From positions 1,116,001-1,180,000 of the forward strand of contig NC_091047.1 of the NCBI RefSeq assembly GCF_963966145.1: a stretch of DNA of 64,000 nucleotides, written 5' to 3'. Source of the stretch: Tenebrio molitor (taxonomy: Eukaryota > Arthropoda > Insecta > Coleoptera > Tenebrionidae). A program made the position numbers and the translations under genes. The notes below the pieces were generated by a model that was not told the origin of the DNA, searched no databases, and saw nothing but the letters and a program-made list of their open reading frames with translations. Of this stretch, positions 34,420-46,132 are shown in pieces; the first letter of the stretch is position 1; each line of letters opens with the position of its first letter.

Positions 34420-34729
34420 CTGACAGCGAACTGTCACGTAGGGTTGCCACGAGAACCGCAATTATACCGACGGAGCGTGTCGCGTCAAAACAAACAAATT
34501 AAAATGTGGGCTAAAAATGGAAGTACCTAAAACTTTTATTTTGCGAATAATAAATAATAAAAATACATTGTTTCTTGCGTCACTAGCGTCTGGTGGTCAA
34601 GTTTTAATTCTGCACGAGGCACTAAATATGAAAATGTGGGAAAAGTAAAGCAATAAATGTTGTTTCATTATCTTCTTCAGCTGTAGTCTTGTCAACGTTT
34701 TGCTTCACTGCTCGGTCCCCTCACGTCGC
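34420..34729. other. DCST gene upstream region
   Basis: Promoter and 5' UTR of the DC-STAMP gene; no TATA box recognised and no gene on either strand. Confidence 0.35.
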
Positions 34730-34865
34730 AGAGTGATAATACTTAGCCCGTGTCGCTCCTGAAGAACCAAGTTATCTAACACTGAAAGAATTTTGGAAAT
34801 CGGTCCAGTCGTTCTCTAGTTTATCCGGAACATGCAAACATAAGCGAGATAAATTGTGTATGTTA
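34730..34865 (+). mobile_element. Possible RTE-type LINE 3' end fragment
   Basis: Contains GAATTTTGGAAATCGGTCCAG...GTTCTCTAGTTTATCCGGAACATGCAAACATA, which resembles the conserved 3' tail of RTE/BovB-type LINEs in insects (ATCGGTCCAG, then a GAGTTAT-like segment, then ACAAACATA). No coding part remains. Confidence 0.45.
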
Positions 34866-36809
34866 ACGTAAATATAGATCAGGTTTTTATTTGGTCGTGT
34901 TTATTCTAAAATTAGAATTTTTCTGTAGTAATACCACGAGAGCTTAAAATTAATCGTTAAAAACTCGAAGCTCGAGTGGTATTTAATTGGATTATTTTGT
35001 GCATACAATAGTACAAAGAATTCGAAATGAATGTGTCGCCTTTTATCGGTGTGATCGATTGAACGATAAAAAACACGATTGGTTGAGCAGAAACGGTGTT
35101 ATCAAAATGTTATCGGGTGATAATGATACAAAAACTTGTTTACGGGAAAATTTTCGCTTTTCGACAAAACCCTGTTGCCTAGAAATTTGTCACTATGAAA
35201 TTGCAAGATCAGAGGTAGAAGATTATTTAGGGAAACAAAAAGTTCGAGTGGAATTCGATTAGATCATTTTATGATTCTTCACTAAAAAAGACAAAATTTT
35301 AGTTTTATTTTGTACTTGTTACAAACGACTATAGAATCATTCAGGTTCCTCAATAAGGACTCAGTTATTTTTTACTAAAAGGAAAGGTATTCTTCTGCAG
35401 TTTAATCAACTGAGTAAATAATGAAAACAAAAATGATAACTGTCAAAATCATTTTAATGCAAAGCTCAATGTGTAAATCATTTTCATTGAGACAGTTAAC
35501 AATGTTGTTGTTGTTATTATTGTTATCTACTATTTATTGCAACGCGATTGTTGAATAAATATTCAAATAAAACAATTTCTGGATAAAAAAAAAGAATATT
35601 TTATTCAAAAAATAGAAATTACACCAAAACGGCTGGAAATAGACATGAAATAGACATACATAATGTTAATAAAAGTGTCCTTAAAATTAAATTTTACATT
35701 TATATTTAGCGTCAGAAATGGTATCGGGCCTTCAAATAAATATATATTTTCGACATTTTTTTATTATCAACTTTGAAAAATTGTAGTAGGCGTATGAAAC
35801 ATTAAAAAAATGTCACTAATGTCGCAAAAGATCGGCCAAACCTTTAGAAATTCAATGAAAAAAAAAACATTGTCTTTTTCCAATGGTTCAGGAGTTATAC
35901 ATTTTTTAATGAAGCCCTGCAACTCCGCTTTTTTGCGAAAAAGACAGGTCAAAAACGATGACAGATAAGTGTTGACAAGAGGACGTTCTGAACTCAAAAT
36001 TTGAGGTAGAATCCAAATATGAAATCAAAATGGGGCGTTTCTACAAAAAAAAAACCAAAGATGGCGTCGATTTCCGGTCTTTCTGGAAGTGTCGCCATTT
36101 TGAAAATATTTGATTTGAACTTGGAGCAGTCGATTTTACTTTTAGTCGGCTACCAATTTTCACATTATGTAATACCATTTTGGGAAATCAGGAAGTTTCT
36201 ACATGCTACGTGAATCACCCAATAGAAATTGGCATTACAAATTTTGTTTCTATTTTTGATCAGATAAAGCAGTACAACACGTTTTATTTGATCTTCCTTG
36301 ATCAAACATTTTTTAGAAAATCGAATCACTATTTTCTGATATGAAAAGAATGTAAATATTTTAACAATAATTAATTGATAATCGATAAATACACGAAATT
36401 ATTTAATTATCAGTTATGACATTTATTTTTTTAATCTAATCTAATCTAGTTTTTCCATTTTATCATGTTTGTCTTAAATTTACTTGGAAATTTTCTGATA
36501 AAGTGTACTGATAAAGCAACTGAATTGTAGAATTATTTGTTATGTCGTGAAAATCATTTAAAAAAAATAATAATTTTCAATTAGGAGTCACGTGTTATTA
36601 CGTCATGGCAAACGGGCCAACAAAATAAGGAATAGCTATTGTGAATAAATGAAAATTTCTGTCGCTGTTTAAAAAAGGGACACGGCAACGAGGCCGGCTT
36701 CAGTTATTATTACAGTACTATTATTAATCTTATGTAATCTTTACAATATGATTCATGTTTTTTTTATAAAAGGTAATACCAGAAGTAACAATCAATTACG
36801 ATCATAATA
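34866..36809. other. Intergenic AT-rich DNA, DCST to Hdc
   Basis: About 1.9 kb of low-GC DNA. A 91-codon plus frame (34987-35262) and minor others have no recognisable domain. I see no gene. Confidence 0.4.
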
Positions 36810-37065
36810 CAGGGTATCCACAAATGATTGTCTGGTCCAGCTTGCTATGAAAACTTGTCAAGTTTTGAATGTGCCGCTTTATATGTAGAATAAATTCGAC
36901 ACTGAATGTCACATTTTCAGGTTAGGTTGTTGGTTTTTAACCAGAGACAAGTTTCAGCTGTGTTTTGGCTAACATCTAAAAATTGGGCATCTGTTTCGAG
37001 AAGGCGGCAAAATAATATTTTTTCCAACGCTGGCTTGATCCGACAATCATTTATAGATACTCTGT
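36810..37065. mobile_element. MITE, CAGGGTATCCACAAATGATT ends
   Basis: About 256 bp; left end CAGGGTATCCACAAATGATTGTC and imperfect inverted right end GACAATCATTTATAGATACTCTG. Preceded by TA. Non-coding; 0.4 kb upstream of the Hdc TATA box. Confidence 0.7.
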
Positions 37066-37491
37066 GTTATAATGTAATTCATTTTTCAAGTCCACTCTAG
37101 GACACCTTCCCCTAACACACGGTATAGCGAACAAGTGGAGATTTTAATTAGAATCGTTTAATTTTTTCTTCAAAGTCACGTTGTGGGTTGACCTTAATCC
37201 GTTAACGAGAAGAAATCAATTGATAATTATCTTCAAAGAAATGAATTAGAATTTACAGTCGATTTCCCGGTTTCAGATTTTGTCCTCTCCGGCACTTGCG
37301 AAAAATTAAATTTCTTCTGTATCAAAATTTTTTTAGCAAATTAGCCACACCAGATAATTTTGTGGACAATTAAAAATCGTCGCGGTTGCATTAACGAAGC
37401 AATTATCCAGGAAGTGCACAGATTGCCTTACTCCAAAGCTCCGTGAAACAAAGCCAATAATATTTTCCTGAAACGGAGTGGAGGGAAGCCT

Positions 37492-37499
37492 TATATAAA
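37492..37499 (+). promoter_or_regulatory. TATA box of Hdc
   Basis: TATATAAA within GAAGCCTTATATAAAGCACG, about 315 bp before the Hdc ATG. Transcription would start near 37520-37530. The 5' UTR (about 290 nt) has no intron visible before the ATG. Confidence 0.6.
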
Positions 37500-37812
37500 G
37501 CACGTTGTCACTTGTTGATAGCATTTGGCTTCGGTATTCTTACAGTGGTGAGTTTGCCAGCAGGGTGAGTCCCACCCCGTCCCCTCTCCCCGCTCGTCGC
37601 ATTTTTTCCGAAATCGCGTCCACTTTTTCGAATTAGAGTTCGCGAAAAGGGCAAGTCTGAGCGAGTAGTTTTAGTGTCCCCCTCGCTAATTCCGCAATAA
37701 ATGAGATTAGCCAAAGCTCCCCGACTCCCGAAAAGCTAATCCGAAACCTGTGCAGTGTCAACGGAGGATTTACTCGAGTTTCACCTGTTTTCAGCACTTT
37801 TCCGAAATCGAC

Positions 37813-40800
37813 ATGGACGCCCAGGAATACCGAGTCAGGGGTAAGTGCCACCCCTCCCGGATCATAAATGTCGCAGCTAACAATAATATACTGCTCAATA
37901 AGAATTTTACGAAACTGTAAAGCAGACGATTGAATCTTCGATGCGTTTAAATCTCAATGTAGTTGCTCGGACGATTTGCAAGATGACAACGACAAAATAA
38001 AGGAAATCAATAAACATGGTTAAAAAGAAGCAGCTGGAATGGAAAAAATCCTTGTTGAAAATATTTTAGTAAAGTGGATTTTTGAAAATCAAGTCAATTT
38101 TTTTCCTCAAAAACCGGAATTTGAAATACTTAAGAATTCTAAAAAATTTTTTTGTTCGACACTGTCAGAATTTGAGAATTTTCTCCTGTGTGAACGGATT
38201 TTGATAAATTTGACAACTTGTCAAAACGAAACGTGAAGCTAATTTTAAAGATTTTTAGCGATTTGGAGCCTTTAAGGGGCTCGTCGAACAAAAAAACGTT
38301 GTATTCAACTCGTTCTTGTGTAATTTAGGCTTTTTTTGGCTCTCGTGGACCTTTAAAACTCTCGTTTCACTCGAGTTTTAAACTGGTCCACTCATGCCAA
38401 AAAAAGCCAAAATTACAAACGAACTCGTTAAATAAATAACTATAATTTGTCTCAGTATTTTCATTTTGAAAATTGTGCAATTAAAGTATTTTGAAAAAAG
38501 CTTCTAAAACAATCAAATTTTGAAGTTTTACCTTTTTAGCGTGTTCGAGATAACATTTTTGTATTTTTAAATCCAAAATTTCAAATAAACAAATAAAAAC
38601 TTTTTTTTTTACATTTTTTTCAAAATTTGTCTCACCAAAGAGCTACTGAGCAATTGCTGTTTTACCCTAGTTGAAAATATTTTAATAAGAAATTAGATTT
38701 CAAAAATATTTTAAATTTGGATTCTATCCACTCAAAGATTGATAGTTTACTCTCTTCTCCCTTTTGTTTTTTTTTTTCCAAAACGCCTGCAAATCTCTGT
38801 CCTTTCTCACGTTCGTCTTTCTCTCATTCCCCTTTCATATTTTTCTTTTTTTTCTTTTGCAAAACTCATTTTGAAGTTCCTTTCCCCTTCTTACATTTAT
38901 CTTTCACAAAACTGTCTTAACCTTCTGCCCCCTTTTGCACTCCTTTTGCCCTATTCTAATTTTTATCTCTTTCTTTCGCAAAACTCCTTTTGCAATTGGC
39001 TGCCCCTTCTTATGTTCGTCTTTGGCAAAACTCCGTTAGTAACTCTCATTCCTCTTTTACGTTTTTCTTTTGCGAGACTCTTTTTTCCCTCTTCTCCTTC
39101 TTTCGCTAAACTCTCTTTCCTCTTTTACATTTTTCTTCTGGAGGATTTCTTTGACTCTTTTTTCTCCCATTTACTTTTATCCTTTTGCAGAACTCCTATT
39201 GCAATTCTTTTCCTCTTCTCACATTCATGTTTCGCAAAAACTCTCTTTCTTCTGTCATATTTTTCTTTTACGAGATTTCTTTTGCAATTGTGCAATTAAA
39301 GTATTTTGAAAAAAGGTTCTAAAACAATCAAATTTTGAAGTTTTACCTTTTTAGCGTTTTCGAGATAACGTTTTTGTATTTTTAAATCCAAAATTTCAAA
39401 TAAACAAATAAAAAAATTATTTTTTTTGACATTTTTTCAAAATTTGTCTCACCAAAGCAGCAGAGCTACTGAGCAATTGCTGTTTTACCCTAGTTGAAAA
39501 TATTTTAATAAGAAATTAAATTTCGAAAATATTTTAAATTTCGATTTTATCTACTCAAAGATTGATAGTTTGCTCTCTTCTCCCTTTTGTTTTTTTCCAA
39601 AACTCCTTCTGCAAATCTTTGTCCTTTCTCACGTTTGTCTTTCGCAAAACTCCGTAAGGAACTCTCATCCCCCTTTCATATTTTTCTTTTGCGAGACTCT
39701 TTTTTCCTTTTTTTCTTTTGCAAAACTCATTTTGAAATTCCATTCCCCTTCTCACATTTATCTTTCACAAAACTCCCTTAACCTTCTTTCCCCTTTTGCA
39801 CTCCTTTTGCCCTATACTAATTTTTATTTCTTTCTTTCGCAAAACTCCTTTTGCAATTGACTGCCCCTTCTTATGTTCGTCTTTGGCAAAACTCCGTTAG
39901 TAACTCTCATTCCTCTTTTGTTTTTCTTTTGCGAGACTCTTTTTTCCCTCTTCTCCTTCTTTTGCTAAACTCTCTTTCCTCCTTTGCATTTTTTTACATT
40001 TTTCTTCTGGAGGATTTCTTTGACTCTCTTTTCCCATTTAGGTACTTTTATCCTTTTGCAGAACTCCTACTGCAATTCTTTTCCTCTTCTCACATCCATG
40101 TTTCGCAGAAACTCTCTTTCTCCTGTCATATTTTTCTTTTACAAGATTCCTTTTGCAATTGTGCAATTAAAGTATTTTGAAAAACGGTTCTAAAACAATC
40201 AAATTTTGAAGTTTTACCTTTTTAGCCTGTTCGAGATAACATTTTTGTATTTTTAAATCCAAAATTTCAAATAAATAAATAAAAAAATCTTTTTTTTGGC
40301 ATTTTTTCAAAATTTGTCTCACCAAAGTCGCAGAACTACTGAGCAATTGCTGTTTTACCCTAGTTGAAAATATTTTATTAAGAAACTAAATTTCAAAAAT
40401 ATTTTAAATCTGAGTTCTATCTACTCAAAGATTGATAAATTTTTAAAAAATTCATGATTTTTTTAAAATTCAGCATTGGAGATTCTCAATAATTCCAAAA
40501 ATCTTCATTTTCATTAGAATTTGAATTCTGAAAGATGTCAGTGCAAGTAAATTATTTTGGAAAAAATCCTGCAAAATAAAAATTTTAAGTTTTAGGATAT
40601 TCAATGAAAGAATTATATCAATTCGACGCCCCGTGTTAGAAAAAACTGAAATCCACGGCTGTCGGCCAATCACATCTCTTGTATTTTCATTCTATAACGG
40701 CAGATCGCCAATCGGATGCGTTTATGAACAATAAGTTGCGTAGCAACCGTTTAACGAGGCACATTCTAACTGTCAAATATTAAAAATTCAATTAAATTTA

Positions 40801-43800
40801 CTTTTGAAAGATTGTTTTTTCTTAGAAGAAAGTATAGTCTTCAACTTGCGTATGATGGCTATTATTCACTCGGATGATTCCACCACTCGCTTACGGCTCG
40901 TGTTGCAATTTCATCCTCTTTTTTTGCCAAATCTACTCTAGCTAATTTAAAATTTGAATTGAATTTTGAAGTTTCTCTATTTGAGCTTTTGAAAGTGAAA
41001 ATTCCACAAAAACAAATGCTGCCTTCAGTCCAATTTTAGAAATTTTGAAAAACTTGACTTAACCCCCCAAGGTAAGGAAATGGTGGACTACATCGCCGAC
41101 TACTTGGAGCAAATCCGCGACCGGCGCGTCTTCCCCGACAAGAAGCCCGGCTACCTGCACGACTTGATCCCCGCGAGCGCCCCCGTGGAGGGCGAAACCT
41201 GGCCCGACATCTTCGGCGACATCGAAAAAGTGATAATGCCGGGGGTGACCCACTGGCAGAGCCCCCACATGCACGCCTACTTCCCGGCCTTGACCAGCTA
41301 CCCCTCCATGCTGGGGGAGATGCTGTCCAACGCCATCAACTGCGTGGGCTTCACTTGGGTGAGTCCCCTCTGGTCGTTTCTTCGACTGACTCGTGCTTCC
41401 AGGCCTCCAGCCCCGCCTGCACCGAGCTCGAGATGATCGTGATGAACTGGCTGGGCAAGATGGTCGGTCTTCCGGAGGAGTTCCTGCACCGGAAGGGCGG
41501 CAGCGGTGGCGGCGTCATCCAGGTGAGAGGGTTCTCCGGGTTGCGGACGAGTCGTGGCACGCTGCTTTCAGACCACCGCGAGCGAGTCCACCCTGATCAG
41601 TTTGCTGGCCGGGCGCTGGCGAGCCATCAAGAAGCACAAGGAGTCGCATCCCGACGCCGAAAACGGAGAAATCAACGGCAAACTGGTGGCTTACTGCTCG
41701 GATCAGGCCCACTCCAGCGTGGAAAAGGCGGCGCTGATCGGTTTAGTCCACATCCGGTACGTGGAGTGCGACGAGAATCTGTCGATGCGCGGCCCCGACC
41801 TCCTCCAGGCCATCAAGAAGGACCGCGAGCTCGGCTTCGTTCCGTTCTGGGTGAGGGAGTTATCGCTGTCTCGCGTTTCCACACAAATAACTAATTGGGG
41901 AAATCTTCTTAAAAGCGATCCGACTACAAATCCCCCAGGACGCAATTAATAACAACATCCGATTTGTCCGCCGGCGGAGATTTACTTTCTTTGCGTAGGT
42001 CTGCGCCACCCTGGGGACGACAGGTGCTTGCTCCTTCGACGCCCTCGACGAGATCGCCCAAGTCTGCGCCGACGAGTTCCTGTGGCTCCACGTGGACGCC
42101 GCCTACGCCGGGAGCGCCTTCATCTGTCCCGAGTACAGGGTATGGCTGAAGGGCATCGAGAGGGTCGACTCGATCGCCTTCAACCCCTCCAAGTGGCTCA
42201 TGGTGCACTTCGATTGCACCGCCATGTGGTACGTGCAAACTGATTCTTTTCGATACATTTTTGATAACTCTTCGACTCAAGGGTCAAGAACAGTCTGGCT
42301 CTGCACGAGGCCTTCAACGTCGAACCCGTCTACCTCCAACACGAATACTCAGGTTTATTTTACCCAAAGTGTGACGATAACGAATCTAAAAAAGAAAATT
42401 CGCTCTCAGGTCTTGCGATTGACTACATGGTAAAGATGATTTTTTTCGCGTTTTGTTCAGTTTTTAGGGCGGTTAGGTTCTGTTTCGGTTTTTATTTCTT
42501 CCTCTTTCGATTCTAGCACTGGCAGATTCCTTTGAGCAAAAGATTCAGAGCTCTCAAGCTCTGGTTCGTCATCCGCAACTACGGAATCACCGGATTACAA
42601 AAGCACATCAGAGAGGTACGACTCGGATTTTTTTCTTTTGAAAAACTCTTTTGCAATTCCTTCCCATTCATCTTTCGCAAAACTCTTCTAACTCTCTTTT
42701 CCCTCTTATATTTTTCTTTTGCAAAACTCCTGCAATTCTTTTCCCCTTCTCACATTCGTTTTTCACTAAACTTCGTTAGTAAATCACTTCCCCTTTTACA
42801 TTTTTCTTTTTCAAGACTCCTTTTGCTCTCTTCTACACTTTACTTTTTTGTTTCTCCTTCTAACATTCGTCTTTCGCAAAACTCCGCCACTAACTCTCAT
42901 TGTCTTCTTACGTTTTTCTTTTGCAAAACTCCTTTTACAACTCCCTTCCCTTTCTCAGATTTCTCTTGCACAAGACCCTCTACTCTCTTTCCCCTTTCAC
43001 AATTTTTTTGCAGGACCCTTTTGCTCTTCTCTCTTTTCCTTCCTTTCCTTTGCAAAACTCCTTCTGCAATTCCTTTTCCGTTCTCACATTCGTCTTTCCC
43101 AAAGCTATCTTTCTCCATTCACATTCTTCTTTTACGAGATTCCTTTTACTTTCTTCTCCCCTTTCTTTTTTTCCCTTGCAAAACTCCTTTTGCGATTACT
43201 TTCCATTTCATCTTTTAGAAAACTCTCTTTTTCCTTTTTTATATTTTTCTATTGCAAGATTCCTTTTGCCCTCTTTTTTCTCTGCTTTTTTTTTCTTTTT
43301 CAAAACTCCGTCTTTCAGAAAACTCCATCAGTAATTCTCATTGCCCTTTTACATTTTTCTTTTGCCGGAATCCTTTTGTTCTTAGTATTTCTCTTCCCCT
43401 TTTCACATTCATCTATCACAAAACTCTCTCAACCCTCTTTTCTTTTTTACATTTTTCTCTTGGAAGACTCCTTTTGCCCTCTTTTCCATCTTACTTCTTT
43501 CTTGTCTTTTCTCACGTTCGTCTTTCGCAAAACTCCATTAGGAACTCTCATTTCCCTTTTATATTTTTCTTTTGCGAAACGATTCTTTCCTTCCTCTCCC
43601 TTTTCACAAAATTCTTTCTCCTTTTACATTTTTCTTTTGTAGGATTGCTTTGCCTTTTTTTCCCGTTTTCCTTTTTTTCTTTTGCAAAACTCATTTTGCA
43701 ATTCCTTTCCCTTTCTCACATTTATCTTTCACAAAACTCTCTTCACTTTCTTTCCCCTTTTGCACTCCTTTTGCCCTATTCTAATTTTTATCTCTTTCTT

Positions 43801-45047
43801 TCGCAAAACTCCTTTTGCAATTGGCTGCCCCTTCTTATGTTTGTCTTTGGCAAAACTCCGTTAGTAACTCTCATTCCTCATTCCAGTTTTTAATTTCTAA
43901 GAATCCTTTTGCCCACTTCTTCCACTGCTTTTTTTTCCAAAATTCTTTCTGTAATTAGTTTCTGCTTCTCAAATTCTTCTTTCGCAAACCTCTGTTAGTA
44001 ACTCTTTTCTTCCTTTTACATTTTCCTTTTGAAAAACTCCTTTTACAATTCTTGTCCCCTTCATTTTTAGTCTTAAGTCTCTTTTTCCTTTTACAATTTT
44101 ACTTTGCATGGTTAATTTTGCTCTCTTCTCCCTTTTTTCTCCTTCTCTTTTGACGTACCTATTGCAGGGAGTGCGTTTGGCGCAGACCTTCGAAGCCATG
44201 GTCCAGTCGGATCCCCGGTTCGAGATCCCCGCCAAGCGCCACCTGGGCCTGGTGGTGTTTCGCTTGATCGGCGACAACATCATCACCGAGACCCTGTGGA
44301 AGCGGATCAACTCCCGGGGCAACATCCACTGCGTCCCGGCCATCCTCAAGGGCAAATACGTAATCAGGTTCACGGTGACGTCGCCGCGTACCACCCTCGG
44401 CGACATCGTCAAAGACTGGAAGGAGATCAAGGCTGTGGCGAACGACGTGCTGCAAGAGCTCAACCCTCCCGGGAGATCTCGAGTCCCCCTCGCCGACACC
44501 AAGAACCGGAACGAGAACTTCGGCACCAGCTTGCTCCTATCGAACTCCCCCATGTCCCCGAAAATCGTCAACGGGAGCTTCGCCGCGATCTACGACCAGA
44601 GCGACGTGATCGAGCAGTTCTGCAAGACCATCAAGCTGAGGCTCAACGCGCAAAACAGTCCTGGTAAGGGAGGTGGATGTGTCGAAGGGCCAAATTCATA
44701 TTGTATTTGCTTTGACAGCGATGCGGAGACGCATCAAGGGGATTTTGATGTCCGGCAAGCAATTCTCGCTCGACTCCCGTCTGGACTTGTTTCACGGGAT
44801 CGAAACCGGGACTCCTAGTCCCAGCGAGGGACTTCCTCCCCTGGAGGACCGCAACGAGAGCGAGGACAACGGGAGCAACAACTCGCCGAACGAGTTTTCT
44901 CCAAACGACGAGTTCCTCCAAGTGCCAAGCGTTCCAAAGCAGAAACGGTCCAAATCCGTGGACCATCAAGTACCGATCTCGATGCAAAAGGAAGAATACG
45001 AAGCTTGCAAGAAGTGCGGACACCAAGTGGTCCGACGCGGCAAATAA
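37813..45047 (+). CDS. Hdc: Histidine decarboxylase (PLP-dependent, histamine synthesis)
   Basis: Ten exons: 37813..37840, 41072..41358, 41403..41522, 41572..41850, 41999..42228, 42282..42352, 42410..42429 (20-nt microexon), 42517..42615, 44168..44663, 44719..45047; 1959 nt, 652 aa (human HDC 662). Group II PLP decarboxylase: HWQSPHMHAYFPAL, GFTWASSPACTELE, HVDAAYAGSAFICPEYR and the PLP lysine in NPSKWLMVHFDC. NPSKW with MVHFDC, rather than NPHKW with VNFDC, and the Ser in HWQIPLSKRF, where DOPA decarboxylase has Gly, point to histidine as substrate. The product, histamine, is the photoreceptor and mechanosensory transmitter of insects. The catalytic domain ends near residue 480; the tail is Ser/Asp-rich and ends in KKCGHQVVRRGK. 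Start: MDAQEYRVRGKEMVDYI matches the MxPxEYRxRGxEMVDYI start of HDCs. Introns 1 and 8 are long and repeat-filled; the rest are 44-148 nt. Confidence 0.93.
38147..38297. mobile_element. Small MITE, TTTTTTTGTTCGA family, copy 2 (Hdc intron 1)
   Basis: About 150 bp matching 13533-13682 nearly end to end, with TTTTTTTGTTCGAC and its inverse GTCGAACAAAAAAA at the ends. Confidence 0.78.
38471..40435. repeat. Long tandem repeat in Hdc intron 1 (three units)
   Basis: Units start with AATTGTGCAATTAAAGTATT at 38471, 39286 and 40157. Each has a roughly 270-bp AT-rich leader (CAATCAAATTTTGAAGTTTT, CACCAAAG..GCTACTGAGCAATTGCTG) followed, in units 1 and 2, by about 550-600 bp of pyrimidine-rich DNA built on TTTCGCAAAACTCC-type words; unit 3 stops after the leader. 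Unit lengths are 815, 871 and about 279. The pyrimidine blocks also occur in intron 8. Confidence 0.88.
40622..40790. repeat. Dispersed repeat, second copy of the 18.06 kb family
   Basis: CTGAAATCCACGGCTGTCGG...CCAATCACATC, CGGCAGATCGCC, AATCGGATGCG and GTAGCAACCGTTTAAC appear in the same order as at 18062-18240. Confidence 0.65.
42620..44110. repeat. Pyrimidine-rich minisatellite in Hdc intron 8
   Basis: About 1.5 kb of imperfect repeats of 40-60 bp with the core TTTTGCAAAACTCCTTTTG/TTTCGCAAAACTC and spacer TCTCACATTCGTC. It fills nearly all of intron 8. The part 43680-43885 is almost the same as 38860-39060 and 39720-39920 in intron 1, so blocks moved between the introns recently or are kept alike by conversion. 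Open frames of 200-260 codons here arise because C/T-rich DNA rarely forms stop codons. Confidence 0.88.
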
Positions 45048-45306
45048 GAAGCTCCCGGAAGAATACTCGCCAAAACTAGTGCATCCAATAGAAATATGTG
45101 TTGTAAAAATTAAATGAATCTCGTATTCTAGAAAATTGTCTCTACTTTAAGGAAAAGTAGTTTTGCTGCTGTGCTGTGCAATAATTTAGGTCCTTAACGA
45201 AGTTATCCTTTAGAGTTAAGTCTAGATGTATGTCGTGCATGGAAATCAAATACATTGATGTTGCAACTTGTCGTCTTAGTTTTGTGACAAACCGGAACTG
45301 CAGTTT
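45048..45306. other. Hdc 3' flank
   Basis: 3' UTR and downstream region; nothing else recognised. Confidence 0.4.
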
Positions 45307-46062
45307 TAGGCAAGGCCATCTCAATCAAAAAGCTACGCTTTTGAAGGCCGTTTCAGTGTCCAAGACAATTGTTACTGCAGAGTGGCCATGAAAACCAAAG
45401 AAGACAGAACTTTGTTGCGCGCCCTCGGTGGCCGATTAACGAATCAAAGCTACAATATTAAATTGACAGCAATTTATAAACATTGGCGGCAATTTAAAGC
45501 AATACCCTTCTATTTTACAAAATAGATAAAATGGTAAAAGCGTGTTTCATTTGTGGGGCAAAAGATATTCGCTGAAACCAGTTTTAGATAATATAATTTG
45601 TCAAGAAAAAAACAGATTTATTAAAGAAATGTGCAAATCAGAACAAACCACTTTGCGGAAAAATATTAAAGTTATAAATTGTTCTAACCTACCTCGTGTT
45701 ATGATTTCATGTTTTTTTGCAATTATAATTTATTAGTATTTTGCTAGTCCAGAATGCATCCAAAATAAGCTCGGATCTTGGATATTTTATAGCATTCATG
45801 TTTTAATTGATGTTTTAAGCACTTAACCTCAAAGTAAACAGTCTAAAAAGTCCATGGCTTACTAAAATTCACAGCTAAAATTGATATACTTTTCCGTCTC
45901 TATGGAAAAAGACTCAATCGACTTTGCGTTCGAAATCGGTAGATGGAGCGCAAAAAGGTTTTGCTGCCGGAAATGTCACAGAAACAAAGTTTATATGGAA
46001 AAAATCGAAAATTGAAACGGCCTCAAAACGTAGCTTTTTGATTCAGATGGCCTTGTTTGAGC
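45307..46062. mobile_element. TIR element, AAGGCCATCTCAATCAAAAAGC ends
   Basis: Left CAAGGCCATCTCAATCAAAAAGCTACG...AAGGCCGTTTCA and right GAAACGGCCTC...ACGTAGCTTTTTGATTCAGATGGCCTTG form inverted ends of about 50 bp around a roughly 650-bp AT-rich interior. No transposase recognised. Confidence 0.7.
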
Positions 46063-46063
46063 A

Positions 46064-46132
46064 TGGCCTACTAATACTAAATGTGAACTGCGCTTCGGTT
46101 ATTAATAAGCGACGCGTAGTTCAGATTTAGTA
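46064..46132. repeat. Inverted repeat (hairpin), CATGGCCTACTAA
   Basis: CATGGCCTACTAA...AAATGTGAACTGCGC is followed by GCGACGCGTAGTTCAGATTTAGTAGGCCATG, giving a near-perfect 30-bp stem right after the previous element. Confidence 0.7.

Noticed and set aside
34987..35262. 91-codon plus-strand frame upstream of Hdc
   Set aside because: AT-rich, no domain or splice context; probably random.
38739..40193. Similar long frames in Hdc intron 1
   Set aside because: Same repeat effect; frames follow the tandem repeat and have no start context or homology.
42532..43893. Plus-strand open frames of 213-264 codons in Hdc intron 8 (Phe/Leu/Ser-rich)
   Set aside because: Open in several frames at once because C/T-rich repeat DNA rarely makes stop codons; no domain, and the exon structure of Hdc runs across them.
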